Both the position numbers and the translations under genes were made by a program. From Kroppenstedtia guangzhouensis (GTDB taxonomy: Bacteria; Bacillota; Bacilli; Thermoactinomycetales; DSM-45169): a stretch of 64,000 bases of DNA. The notes beneath the pieces are model-generated. The model had not been told where the DNA came from, made no database searches, and saw only the letters and a list, made by a program, of their open reading frames with translations. Positions 26,348-34,940 of the stretch are shown here, piece by piece. The DNA lies in the NCBI RefSeq assembly GCF_014637345.1, contig NZ_BMEX01000001.1, positions 310,001 through 374,000 of the forward strand, written 5' to 3'. Numbering within the stretch: the first letter of the stretch is position 1; every line of letters begins with the position of its first letter.

Positions 26348-27628
26348 ATGAGGGTTTTGTTGCTGACGGTTGGAGGGTCAGATGAACCAATTGTCAAGTC
26401 AATAAGACATTACCAACCGGATCGGGTGATTTTCTTTTGTACAGAGACGAAGGGGCCTGCCAAGGGTACGGAGGAGATGGTGGACGGAGAAGGAAAGGTG
26501 TGTGGTCGTAACCGGGAGCGGCCCAGCATTGTTGCTCAGACTCAACTTCGGGAATCTTCCTATAAAGTGGTTCTTGTGGAACCGGATGATCCCTTTCATT
26601 GTTATCGATTGGCACTGGAAGAAATCGAGGCATTATTACAGGATGACCATGAAGTGATTATCGACTACACCGGTGGGACGAAATCAATGTCTGTCGGACT
26701 CGCATCAGCGGGGATCGAATATCCCGAATGCCAACTCAGTATCGTTTCCGCATTGCGTACCGACCTGATAAAAGTCAAAGACGGTATGGAAAGAGTGTCC
26801 AAACTCCCCGTTAATAAAGTCTATATCGAACGCCAAATCGGCGTCTGGCGCTCGCTGACTCAGTCGAGGGATTATGAAGCGGCGGGGGAGATCATTCATA
26901 AGCTGAGTACATATGGACATATAGAGGATACAGAAGAATTTAACCGTATGGATTATCTGACAAGGGGTTTTGCGGAATGGGATCGGTTCAATTATAAAGG
27001 AGCTGCTAAGTTTATAGAGGTGTATAAGCAACTCCCCGAAATCGGGCCATACAATACAACGGTAAAACAACTCGCCCGAATAATTGAATTTGTTGAAAAG
27101 TGGAGTCCGGATGATCGTCAGAGACCGCCTGGTGAGGGTTTCTTACTGGTCTATGATGTTCTGAAAAATGCTGAACGAAAAGCGGATCGCGGCTTTTATG
27201 ATGACGCAGTTTCACGCATCTACCGGGGCGTGGAGATGTATGCGCAATTTTGCCTGATGACAGGAAACCCGAGGCTGAAAAGTGATGAGATCGATGTGGG
27301 GGCCCTGCCGGAAGAGTGGCAGGAGCATTATGAAAAAAAACGAAACCCAATCAATAAGAAGGTGCAAATCGGACTCAAAGAATGTTACCAGCTGTTAAAA
27401 CAGACTCAGCATCCTGTTGGTGAAGTTTGGGGGCAATGGGAGAACCGGGTAACGGATGTGTTGCAAATAAGAAATTACAGCTATTTGGCCCATGGGCTGA
27501 ATCCGGTCACTAAAGAACAATATGAAGAAGTGAATCACACCATTTGGCGCTTCATCGATGAATGTGATCGGAAGCTGAAGTTTAAAAAAGGACTGAAACA
27601 TTACCAACAGCTTCCGATGAAACTGTGA
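26348..27628 (+). CDS. CARF-HEPN CRISPR ancillary protein (TIGR02710-like)
   Basis: Type III ancillary effector of 426 aa. N-terminal CARF Rossmann domain: MRVLLLTVGGSDEPI at residue 1 and DYTGGTKSMSVGLASAG near residue 105, the ligand-binding segment for cyclic oligoadenylate. C-terminal HEPN-like helical region with RNYSYLAHG (R-x6-H, about residues 374-381), the ribonuclease motif. It would be activated by cOA made by the GGDD-containing Cmr2 encoded downstream. ATG 26348 has GGAGG 6 nt upstream; ATG 26342 is too close. Membership of the Cas02710 family is by pattern, not by a search. Confidence 0.85.
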   Translation: MRVLLLTVGGSDEPIVKSIRHYQPDRVIFFCTETKGPAKGTEEMVDGEGKVCGRNRERPSIVAQTQLRESSYKVVLVEPDDPFHCYRLALEEIEALLQDDHEVIIDYTGGTKSMSVGLASAGIEYPECQLSIVSALRTDLIKVKDGMERVSKLPVNKVYIERQIGVWRSLTQSRDYEAAGEIIHKLSTYGHIEDTEEFNRMDYLTRGFAEWDRFNYKGAAKFIEVYKQLPEIGPYNTTVKQLARIIEFVEKWSPDDRQRPPGEGFLLVYDVLKNAERKADRGFYDDAVSRIYRGVEMYAQFCLMTGNPRLKSDEIDVGALPEEWQEHYEKKRNPINKKVQIGLKECYQLLKQTQHPVGEVWGQWENRVTDVLQIRNYSYLAHGLNPVTKEQYEEVNHTIWRFIDECDRKLKFKKGLKHYQQLPMKL

Positions 27629-27673
27629 GTATGATCGAGCAGATCCGTACTTTATAAAACACCATATAAACTG

Positions 27674-27718
27674 TGTCGTGATCCCCAGTAGCATAAAACC
27701 CCGGAGATCGACGACAAG
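27674..27718. repeat. CRISPR-island palindrome E2
   Basis: Stem GTCGTGATCCCC / GGAGATCGACGAC with loop AGTAGCATAAAACCC. It lies 45 nt after the CARF gene stop and just before a decayed mini-array. Its right arm shares GGAGATCGACGACAAGA with a spacer of the large array (45719). Confidence 0.75.
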
Positions 27719-27739
27719 AAGAAATCGAATACCTCTTGC

Positions 27740-27903
27740 TCCCCCCCGTATGGTATACGAAATTGAAACAGCGGGCGATATGAGTGACTGTGTTTGAGAT
27801 ATCCCAGTTTTTAACGATCTATGAAGAATTGAAAACCCTGCCGCATATTTGACACCCTATATGTACTAACAAACTTTTATCGTACATTTAAGACTTTGTG
27901 TCC
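27740..27903 (+). CRISPR. Decayed two-spacer mini-array between the CARF gene and cmr1
   Basis: Three degenerate 30-nt repeats sit at an exact 67-nt period: 27740-27769 (keeps AATTGAAAC), 27807-27836 (keeps GTTTTTAACG, CTATGA, GAATTGAAAAC) and 27874-27903 (keeps CTTTTATCGTAC). The two intervals are 37 nt each, the spacer size of the live arrays. Repeat type is closer to array 1. The rest of 27629-28032 holds E2 and the cmr1 ribosome binding site (GGAGGTGA at 28021). Confidence 0.75.
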
Positions 27904-28032
27904 AAGTGAGTCGGAAAATTTCCGGCTCTTTTTGTATTTAGACACAAAACCGATAGTAATAAAAAATAATTTTATGCAGGAAAAAATGGGTTCCATATCC
28001 AATTGTAATAGTAATGGAATGGAGGTGAAGTA

Positions 28033-29133
28033 GTGGAAAGGTTGGAAGTGAAGTATTCGATCGTAACCCCACTGTTTTTGGCGGGGGCGGATCAGGGGAA
28101 AGCCGAGGTGAGAGCCCCTTCGATCAAAGGAGCACTCCGTTATTGGTATCGTGCGGTCGCACCCAGGTATAACCTGGCGGTTCCGGGAGGGAGCACTACA
28201 TATGAAAGCGAACTGTTTGGCGGTACGGGAGCGGGAGAAGGACAGGCTCGTTTTTTAATTCGAACCTCTCCTGTTTCATTGAAAGAAGAAGTGGTCGATC
28301 GCGAAAGCCGTATATTGCGGGGAGTCGATTACTTGGGATTTTCATTGAAGCCGCAGCGGGATCGACGTACCGGTCAACAGTCGTTTCGTTCCTGTATTGT
28401 TCCCGGTCAGGATCTGAGGGTTTCTTTTTTGATGCGTCCTGTTGCGAAAAAAGGAATCGAGTCGTTGGTGGCGTGGAAATCCCTAATTGCCTCCATCTGG
28501 CTGTTGGGACACGTAGGTGGGTTGGGCTCCCGTTCCCGTCGGGGATTTGGTACCGTTTCGCTGAAAGAATGGCGGATGGAAAGAAATCCGGCGGCGGAAA
28601 AACTCCTGAAGGAGTTGCCCATCGCTTGCAATACCGACAACATCGAGAAGTGGTACCAGGGTTTCAGGAATGGTCTTTCCCGGATTCAATCCTGGTTTGA
28701 CGGGAAGCCCATAGTGGATCATACGGTGATCGATCCGCAATCCTCCTTTTTTTATCATCCTGCTGGAGCAGCGTCCTGGACCGAAGCGATGCGACTGGCC
28801 GGTGAGTATCTGAAAGAGTTTCGTAAAGAGAATCGGGGTGGACGGATGGCTCTCGGATTGCCGATGATGGTTCCGCAACGGAGTATCCGCTATGAACCGG
28901 AAGGTTTCAATCGCGTCGCCTCCCCGGTGTGGATCCGGGTAATTCGGGCGGGTGAGCGTTTTTATCCCTTTTTTGCTCTGTTGTCTGCTCCTTATCCCTC
29001 CAAGCTCAAAGAAAAATGTACCAGGCGAAACATGGCGGATAAGGAGTACTCCGCCCCTGACATGGCAACGATGATGGAGCAGTTACAATCCTATTTGAAA
29101 AACCAGGGCTTCCGGGGGGAGGGAGATAGATGA
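28033..29133 (+). CDS. cmr1: Type III-B RAMP protein Cmr1
   Basis: RAMP-superfamily subunit at the 3' end of the Cmr complex. The N-terminus EVKYSIVTPLFLAGADQ with RAPSIKGALRYWYRA is the Cmr1 signature, and HVGGLGSRSRRGFGTVSL is the Gly-rich RAMP loop (about residue 160). GTG start with GGAGGTGA 4 nt upstream. 366 aa; overlaps cmr2 by 4 nt (ATGA). First gene of the cmr1-2-3-4-5-6 operon. Confidence 0.93.
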   Translation: MERLEVKYSIVTPLFLAGADQGKAEVRAPSIKGALRYWYRAVAPRYNLAVPGGSTTYESELFGGTGAGEGQARFLIRTSPVSLKEEVVDRESRILRGVDYLGFSLKPQRDRRTGQQSFRSCIVPGQDLRVSFLMRPVAKKGIESLVAWKSLIASIWLLGHVGGLGSRSRRGFGTVSLKEWRMERNPAAEKLLKELPIACNTDNIEKWYQGFRNGLSRIQSWFDGKPIVDHTVIDPQSSFFYHPAGAASWTEAMRLAGEYLKEFRKENRGGRMALGLPMMVPQRSIRYEPEGFNRVASPVWIRVIRAGERFYPFFALLSAPYPSKLKEKCTRRNMADKEYSAPDMATMMEQLQSYLKNQGFRGEGDR

Positions 29134-31043
29134 GCCTGAAAAAGTTTCACTTTACCATTGGACCTGTTCAGGGATTTGTCACCCAGTCCCGTCGTATCCG
29201 GGACCTGTTGGCCAGTTCCTTTTTGCTCTCTTTTCTGTCGGGACAGGCGATGGTCGAGGTGGATCGGCAGGGCGGGCGTCTCCTGTTTCCCGAGATCGGG
29301 AATCAGGAGAAGGGCTTTCGGGATCCTCTGTTCCGTGCCATTCAAGCGGAAAGAGCGGGCGAGGAATGGGTGAAAGGGCCCTGGATCGGGTCTCTGCCCA
29401 ACCGGTTTACGGCGGAGGTGCCGGAAGATTTTCTCCCCGATTCCTGTGTGAAAGCCGTTAAAAAAGCATGGAAACGGGTGGCGGATGCGGTTTGGGAGCG
29501 TTGGGTGAAACAGGTGGCTCCGCTTGGGATAAACACGGAATCCATCTGGAAAAGACAAGTGAGCAGTTTCTGGGAGACGGCCTGGGTGTTGGGAGAGGGG
29601 ACTGATCTCCTGGATCGGCGCAAAAATTGGCGAAATCATATCCCTTCGCTGGAAGAAGGGGACAAATGCATGTTGATCGGGACGCTGCAAGAGATTTCCG
29701 GCCATCTGCGCGGAGGGGCGCAAAGGGAGTTTTGGAGCGAATTGCGCGAATCCGTGTCCACCCATTCATGGCAGTTGGGCGAAAATGAACGCTTGAGCGC
29801 CATTGCGTTGATCAAACGCCTCTATCCTTTGGTAGCCAAAGAGGCGATCGGCTGGCCCTTTCCCCGGGAAGCTGTCGGGTTTCCATCCACCGCGTACCTG
29901 GCTGCTTTGCCATGGATCACAAAAGCGGTAACTGAGCAACCCTCATTGGCTGCCTCATTTCTGGAGGCCGCTGCCGCATGCCGAATCCCCCCCACGGAAA
30001 ACGGGGCGCATTTCGGATCGGTTCAAAAGCTGAAGCCGGACGGGGAAAATTTAAGAGCGATGTTCCGCCTCGATGGACCGTGTTTTTTTGAATCCAACCT
30101 TCAAGAGGGTTCTTTGTATTGGAAAGAGTCACCGTCTTCTTGCGAGCGGCGTAAAGATCTGTGGGAGGCACGCAAGCGACTGGTCAAAAAGATTGGGGAG
30201 CCCAGCCCTTTTTACGCTCTGCTGCTGATGGACGGGGACCGGTTGGGGGCCTTGTTGCAGTCGGGGGCAGTGGACGGAGTCGATCCAGGGGTACGCGTCA
30301 GTCGTGCTCTGTCGGCATTTATCGATGGATTGCCTGACCTAATTTCAGAGCATGACGGTGTAACCATCTATGCCGGCGGGGATGATGTTCTGGCCATGTT
30401 CCCGCTCCATGGGGCGCTTCCCTCTGCGGTTCGGTTGCGCGAAAAATATATGAAGGCTTTTGCCGGAGAGGAGGGGGAAGGCTTTTTCGCTACCCTCTCC
30501 GCCGCGATCGTTTATGCCCATTATCGTGCACCGTTGAAAGGTGTGCTCCAACACGCCCACCACCTCTTGGATGATGTAGCAAAAGAATCTTGTGGCCGGG
30601 ACAGTCTGGCTGTCGGTGTGTGGAAATCAGGGGGCCCGACACTGACGTGGTCTGCCCCTTGGGATACCTTTTGTAAACGGCCGGATCAGCCAACCCAACT
30701 GGAATTTGAGGTGGGCCAATCGGGAGGAAACGATGAGGCCCTGTTTTCCCGCAGCTTTCTGTACAAACTGCGGCAGTTTGAGCGAATCGGTCAGTTTTCC
30801 GGAGGGCCTGGGGAAAACCGAAATATACTGATCGACTTGGCGGCTGCGGAGTATCTACGTGGAACCGGATCGATCGATGGGGGGATCGAGAGAGCGAAAG
30901 AAGAGGTGACTCCCTTGATCGATCTCTGTTTACGCTCATGGCGGGATGACACGGGTAAACTACATCAGTCAGAAGGGCCGTTTCGAGCGGATGGTGCGTT
31001 GTTGGCCGGTTTCTTGGCACAGAAAGGAGGGGAATCTTCCTGA
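29130..31043 (+). CDS. cmr2: Type III-B Cas10 protein Cmr2
   Basis: Large subunit of the Cmr complex (637 aa). The N-terminus FTIGPVQGFVTQSRRIRDLLASSFLLS is the Cmr2 start. The two palm/cyclase motifs are LLMDGDRLGALL and IYAGGDDVLAMF (GGDD at about residues 415-418), so cyclic oligoadenylate synthesis is expected on target binding. I see no N-terminal HD motif and the protein is shorter than HD-bearing Cmr2 proteins, so DNase activity is probably absent; that would make the system rely on RNA cleavage and the CARF-HEPN nuclease. Overlaps cmr1 and cmr3. Confidence 0.93.
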   Translation: MSLKKFHFTIGPVQGFVTQSRRIRDLLASSFLLSFLSGQAMVEVDRQGGRLLFPEIGNQEKGFRDPLFRAIQAERAGEEWVKGPWIGSLPNRFTAEVPEDFLPDSCVKAVKKAWKRVADAVWERWVKQVAPLGINTESIWKRQVSSFWETAWVLGEGTDLLDRRKNWRNHIPSLEEGDKCMLIGTLQEISGHLRGGAQREFWSELRESVSTHSWQLGENERLSAIALIKRLYPLVAKEAIGWPFPREAVGFPSTAYLAALPWITKAVTEQPSLAASFLEAAAACRIPPTENGAHFGSVQKLKPDGENLRAMFRLDGPCFFESNLQEGSLYWKESPSSCERRKDLWEARKRLVKKIGEPSPFYALLLMDGDRLGALLQSGAVDGVDPGVRVSRALSAFIDGLPDLISEHDGVTIYAGGDDVLAMFPLHGALPSAVRLREKYMKAFAGEEGEGFFATLSAAIVYAHYRAPLKGVLQHAHHLLDDVAKESCGRDSLAVGVWKSGGPTLTWSAPWDTFCKRPDQPTQLEFEVGQSGGNDEALFSRSFLYKLRQFERIGQFSGGPGENRNILIDLAAAEYLRGTGSIDGGIERAKEEVTPLIDLCLRSWRDDTGKLHQSEGPFRADGALLAGFLAQKGGESS

Positions 31044-32128
31044 GCTGGGTATGGAGCTTCCAGGCAATGGATACGTTGTTTTTTCGGGATGGTACTCCCT
31101 TTCATCTGGGTGAAGGAGGATCGGTTCAGCCTCGGGGTAGTTTTCCTCCGTCGATAATGCCTTTGCAGGGGGCCATCCGGACAGCGCTGGCCCGCGGGAG
31201 GGGCTGGCGGCCGAATCACCCCAATCGTTGGCCGGAGGAATTGGGCACTCCGGATGATCTGGGTGATCTGCGGTTGCGGGGTCCTTTCCTCCGTTTCGGG
31301 GGAGAGCGATTGTATCCGATTCCGCTCGTGCTATTTGGAAAATGGGGTGCAGAATTGACGCGTCTGGTCCCAGGGGAGAAGGTGGAGTGCGACTTGGGGC
31401 AGGTCCGACTGCCCAGATTGGCGCAACCAGTGACCGGAAAAATGCTGGAAGGCTGGTTGACGCAGGATGGACTGGAATCGGTCCTTCGGGGGGAAGTGCC
31501 CGCTGTGACAGAAATTTTACAGCCGGAGAAGATGTGGAAAGAAGAACGGCGGGTGGGGATTTTGCGCAATGTAGATACCCGCAAGGCGGAGGCCCATCAT
31601 CTGTATACAGCCACCCATGTCCGGCCGGTGAAGGATCTGATGGTCGAGGTGGATGTACAAGGGATTCCGGAGGATTGGAATCCGGAGGCCTCCCTGACAC
31701 TCCCTCTGGGAGGAGAGGGACGAATGGCCTATGTCACAGTCTCCAAAAAAGCTGGGGATCAAGCGGATTTTCCCCGCATGCCCGAATGGTCGCAAACGGA
31801 AGATACAGTGAGATTTACCGTCACTCTGTTGACACCGGGACGATATAGGAACACGTGCTCCGTGATCCAGACGGGACCGAAAGGGATTCCGGGGCGGTGC
31901 ATTTCAGCCAGCATCGGCAAAATGGTTTCCCTGGGGGGCTGGGACTTGAAGCGTTGTCGTCCACGTCGGTCGGTTTCTCTCCTTCCCGCAGGGTGCACGT
32001 GGTTTTATGAAGCAAAAGTGGAACAACTGGATCAAATTAAAGGGTTACACGGAACATTCACGGGAGAAATGAATGCATACGGGATGGGACAAATCGCAAT
32101 CGGAACATGGCAGGAGGGAACAAGATGA
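31040..32128 (+). CDS. cmr3: Type III-B RAMP protein Cmr3 (probable CTG start)
   Basis: The family N-terminus is (M)xWxFxxxDxLFFRDGxPF; here SWVWSFQAMDTLFFRDGTPFHLGE is read from a CTG at 31040 that overlaps the cmr2 stop (CTGA), with AGGAGGGG about 8 nt upstream. No ATG, GTG or TTG is in frame before ATG 31067, which would delete the first RAMP strand. The rest (GSFPPSIMPLQGAIRTAL, GSLSLGGW-like VSLGGWDLKRCRPRR) fits Cmr3, which caps the 5' tag end with Cmr2. About 362 aa. Ends inside the cmr4 start (ATGA). Confidence 0.88.
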   Translation: MSWVWSFQAMDTLFFRDGTPFHLGEGGSVQPRGSFPPSIMPLQGAIRTALARGRGWRPNHPNRWPEELGTPDDLGDLRLRGPFLRFGGERLYPIPLVLFGKWGAELTRLVPGEKVECDLGQVRLPRLAQPVTGKMLEGWLTQDGLESVLRGEVPAVTEILQPEKMWKEERRVGILRNVDTRKAEAHHLYTATHVRPVKDLMVEVDVQGIPEDWNPEASLTLPLGGEGRMAYVTVSKKAGDQADFPRMPEWSQTEDTVRFTVTLLTPGRYRNTCSVIQTGPKGIPGRCISASIGKMVSLGGWDLKRCRPRRSVSLLPAGCTWFYEAKVEQLDQIKGLHGTFTGEMNAYGMGQIAIGTWQEGTR

Positions 32129-32934
32129 ACGGTGTTGTGATGGGACTGTTGGCGGAGACGGCCCTACACCCGGGAAGCGGGCAATCGGCGGGGGTGATCG
32201 ATCTGCCTGTGGCCCGGGAAGCCACTACACAGTATCCGGTGATCGCGGGCTCCAGCTTGAAGGGAGCCCTGCGGGACAAGGCCGAACAGGAAAACTGGGA
32301 AGAGATCACACAAATTTTCGGCAGCCCGGGTGGCGCCGGTGGGATTTCTGTAGCCGATGGGCGTCTGTTGTTGTTACCCGTCCGCTCCTTGTCGGGTCAT
32401 TACCGCTGGATTACCTGTTCCTATCTGTTGGAACGCTTGACGCGGGATTTGCAGATGATCGGTAAAAACGGGGCGGATATCAAGCTGGATCTCCAACCGG
32501 GAGAGACGTTGGTGGCACAAGGTGAGGAAAAAACTCTCTTCCTGGAGGAGCTCTCTTTTGAACAAAGGTTGGAGGCGGAGAAAGTGGAATGGGTAGCAGA
32601 ATGGATCAAGCCATTGATTGCGCATCCATCGGTACGCGATCGCCTGGTTCGGCAGCTGGCGGTTCTCCATGATGATGACTTTGCCCATTTTGCTCAATAC
32701 GGCCTTTCCGTTCAGGCACGAAATGCGCTGGATGAGAACAAGCGAAGTAAAAGTTTGTGGTTCGAGGAGACCTTACCTTCGGACACTCTGTTTTATAGCT
32801 TGCTGATGTCCCGCCCCGGGCAGGAGGAATGGTTGAATGTCCTGCGCCAAAACCTTCAAGCTCCTTCCTATCTGCAGATCGGGGGAAATGAAACCATCGG
32901 TCAGGGCTGGTGCGTCCTGTCCATGATGGAGTGA
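32125..32934 (+). CDS. cmr4: Type III-B backbone RAMP protein Cmr4
   Basis: Backbone subunit that cuts target RNA at 6-nt intervals. Features: LHPGSGQSAGVIDLPVAREA, YPVIAGSSLKGALRDKAEQ (RAMP loop), and LQIGGNETIGQGWCVL at the C-terminus. With the start at 32125 (AGGAGGG 6 nt upstream) the conserved catalytic Asp in GVIDLP falls at residue 26, as in P. furiosus Cmr4. 269 aa. Overlaps cmr3 by 4 nt. Confidence 0.93.
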   Translation: MNGVVMGLLAETALHPGSGQSAGVIDLPVAREATTQYPVIAGSSLKGALRDKAEQENWEEITQIFGSPGGAGGISVADGRLLLLPVRSLSGHYRWITCSYLLERLTRDLQMIGKNGADIKLDLQPGETLVAQGEEKTLFLEELSFEQRLEAEKVEWVAEWIKPLIAHPSVRDRLVRQLAVLHDDDFAHFAQYGLSVQARNALDENKRSKSLWFEETLPSDTLFYSLLMSRPGQEEWLNVLRQNLQAPSYLQIGGNETIGQGWCVLSMME

Positions 32935-32945
32935 GGAGGTTGAAG

Positions 32946-33377
32946 ATGTCGGATCAAAAGCGGATGCTGGATCTGGAACGGGCCACATTTTCTCTGAAAA
33001 AAGTGAAGCGGATCGAGGAAGATTTTTCTGCGGAACAAGCCGATGCTTATGCTGACTATACGAAACGCCTGCCCGCGGCGATCTTGGGAAATGGCCTCGG
33101 ACAAGCCTTGGCTCAACTGAGGGCGGCGGCGGTCGGTTCTCACGACAAGAAGACGGATCCCCACTACCTGCTGTATCAGGATATACATGACTGGTTGTGC
33201 CGGGACGATTCCCGGGCCCCATATGCCAAGGCGAAGGATCTATTGGAAGCCTTGGTGGCGGGAGATCGCCATACCTATCTCCGGGCGCGGGCAGAGACGA
33301 TGGCTTTGTTGGAATGGCACAAAAAATTGGCGGTCGCTTATTTGAAACAGCCGGAAGCGGTGAACCGGCATGAATAA
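32946..33377 (+). CDS. cmr5: Type III-B small subunit Cmr5
   Basis: Small all-helical subunit (143 aa) that stacks along the Cmr4 filament. LERATFSLKKVKRIEEDF, YADYTKRLPAAILGNGLGQALAQLRA and HDWLCRDDSRAPYAKAKDLLEAL match the Cmr5 pattern, especially the LP..I..NGLGQAL helix. ATG 32946 follows GAGGAGG. Overlaps cmr6 by 8 nt. Confidence 0.9.
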   Translation: MSDQKRMLDLERATFSLKKVKRIEEDFSAEQADAYADYTKRLPAAILGNGLGQALAQLRAAAVGSHDKKTDPHYLLYQDIHDWLCRDDSRAPYAKAKDLLEALVAGDRHTYLRARAETMALLEWHKKLAVAYLKQPEAVNRHE

Positions 33378-34482
33378 AAAAGCAGGTCTTCTTCCTCTGT
33401 ACCGAAATGCCTCCGCCCCCGGCATTCGCCCGCAATGGGGGCATGCCGGCTTGTGGTATGAGAAGTTTTGCAACGTCTGGAGTCGGCAGGGTGGGGCTTG
33501 GACTTTGGGGACCGACAAAGCCCGTTGGATTGATAACGTAACCGGGGAGATCGGGGATCAACAGGGGATCGAGGAGACGGTGGAGCGAATGAAACAGCTG
33601 GTTGCCGCCCGATCGGGAACTCTCCTTCACACCCGGACCGAAGGCCGGTTTGTCACCGGATTGGGACGTTCCCATCCCGTGGAAAACGGATTTGCATGGC
33701 ACCCCACATTGGGCACCGCCTATTTGCCCGGCTCGTCAGTAAAAGGATTGGTCCGCTCCTGGGCAACACAATGGGAGGAACAGGTGGACCCGGAAGATGT
33801 GAAACGGATTTTCGGTTGCCAGGATGGCACCGCTGTCAGTGTCGGGAGTGTGATTTTTTATGATGCACTTCCCCTTGAGCCAATCCAGTTGGAAGCGGAT
33901 ATCATGAGCCCTCATTACAGCCCTTACTATCAACATCCTGGGGAATATCCGCCGGTGGACTGGCACGCTCCCGTCCCGATCCCCTTTTTGAGCGTGGCAG
34001 CGGACCAACCCTTCCTCTTTTCAATGGCACCGCGACGGCCGGGGGAGCGTGAAGGGGATGTAGAGCAGGCCAAGGAGTGGTTGCAGCAGGCACTGGAATG
34101 GATAGGGGCCGGGGCGAAAACAGCGGTGGGATACGGCCGGTTTGTGGTGGACCAGAACAGACAAGAAGAGTGGAAACAGCTGCTGGATGATCGGAAACGG
34201 GAACAGGCGAAGCAAGCCCGACTGTCCCAAATGACCCCGGTGGAACGGGAGATGGAAGAAGACGGGTATCAACAAGATCCAGATCGGTTTATGAAGGCGC
34301 TCACCGGTAAATGGCTGGACCGGATGGAGAGCGATGACACCCCGTCGGCAGAGCAGATGGAGATCGCTCGGCGTCTGGCGGTTTGGTATCAGACCCACCG
34401 ATTGGATCATTGGAAAAAGCCCAATAAGAAGAATAAGGAGAAAATCCGGCGCATCCGGGCAGTGTTGCACGGGAAAAGTTAA
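33370..34482 (+). CDS. cmr6: Type III-B RAMP protein Cmr6
   Basis: Terminal RAMP subunit next to Cmr1. TRTEGRFVTGLGRSHPVENGFAWHPTLGTAYLPGSSVKGLVRSWA is the Cmr6 signature, with FYDALPLEPIQLEADIMSPHYSPYY and WIGAGAKTAVGYGRFV (Gly-rich loop). 370 aa, longer than many Cmr6 proteins because of a charged C-terminal tail (KKPNKKNKEKIRRIRAVLHGK). The start has only a weak SD and overlaps cmr5, so coupled translation is likely. Last cmr gene, 8 nt before palindrome E3. Confidence 0.92.
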   Translation: MNKKAGLLPLYRNASAPGIRPQWGHAGLWYEKFCNVWSRQGGAWTLGTDKARWIDNVTGEIGDQQGIEETVERMKQLVAARSGTLLHTRTEGRFVTGLGRSHPVENGFAWHPTLGTAYLPGSSVKGLVRSWATQWEEQVDPEDVKRIFGCQDGTAVSVGSVIFYDALPLEPIQLEADIMSPHYSPYYQHPGEYPPVDWHAPVPIPFLSVAADQPFLFSMAPRRPGEREGDVEQAKEWLQQALEWIGAGAKTAVGYGRFVVDQNRQEEWKQLLDDRKREQAKQARLSQMTPVEREMEEDGYQQDPDRFMKALTGKWLDRMESDDTPSAEQMEIARRLAVWYQTHRLDHWKKPNKKNKEKIRRIRAVLHGKS

Positions 34483-34489
34483 TCAGACC

Positions 34490-34540
34490 TTTGTCGTTGA
34501 TCCCCAGTAACGTAAAAACCCCCGGGGATCGACGACAAAG
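34490..34540. repeat. CRISPR-island palindrome E3
   Basis: CTTTGTCGTTGATCCCC pairs with GGGGATCGACGACAAAG around the loop AGTAACGTAAAAACCCCC. It lies directly after cmr6 and ~120 nt before the first repeat of array 1. It may end the cmr transcript, but no clear U-tract follows. Confidence 0.8.
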
Positions 34541-34658
34541 CCAAAATGACGAGATCACTTGATATAATGGGAAGAAATCGAATGTCTCTTGATCTCAAAG
34601 GGTATTTTCCGTATGATGGACCTAACGTAGAAATGGCTTTGGACCGGCTTTTTGGTGG

Positions 34659-34940
34659 GTTTTTATCGTACCTATGAGGAATTGAAACAAAAATCGAGAT
34701 TCACTTTGTAATGCTTCGCGAAATGTTTTTATCGTACCTATGAGGAATTGGAACGATCGTTGATAACCAGTTTTCCAACCGCGCGGGCAGTTTTTATCGT
34801 ACCTATGAGGAATTGAAACCTCCTTCTGTTGCGGATTCGGAGCTGATAATAACGGTTTTTATCGTACCTATGAGGAATTGAAACTAGGGTTTATTAAGTT
34901 TCGCCCGATTAAATTAAAAGTACCTATGAGGAATTAAGAA
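34659..34940 (+). CRISPR. CRISPR array 1 (III-B side): four intact repeats plus one degenerate
   Basis: 30-nt repeats at 34659, 34725, 34790 and 34855, beginning GTTTTTATCGTACC and ending GAGGAATTGAAAC; the second has one A-to-G change in the tail. Spacers are 35-36 nt. A fifth, decayed repeat (keeps GTACCTATGAGGAATT) ends the array near 34940. Leader on the left, homologous to the relic leader at 26170. The 3' 22 nt are identical to array 2 repeats. No adaptation genes are next to this array. Confidence 0.95.

Noticed and set aside
27629-28032. An extra toxin gene (CreT-like) beside the mini-array
   Set aside because: No small ORF with a start codon and SD was found next to the degenerate repeats, so CreTA cannot be claimed.
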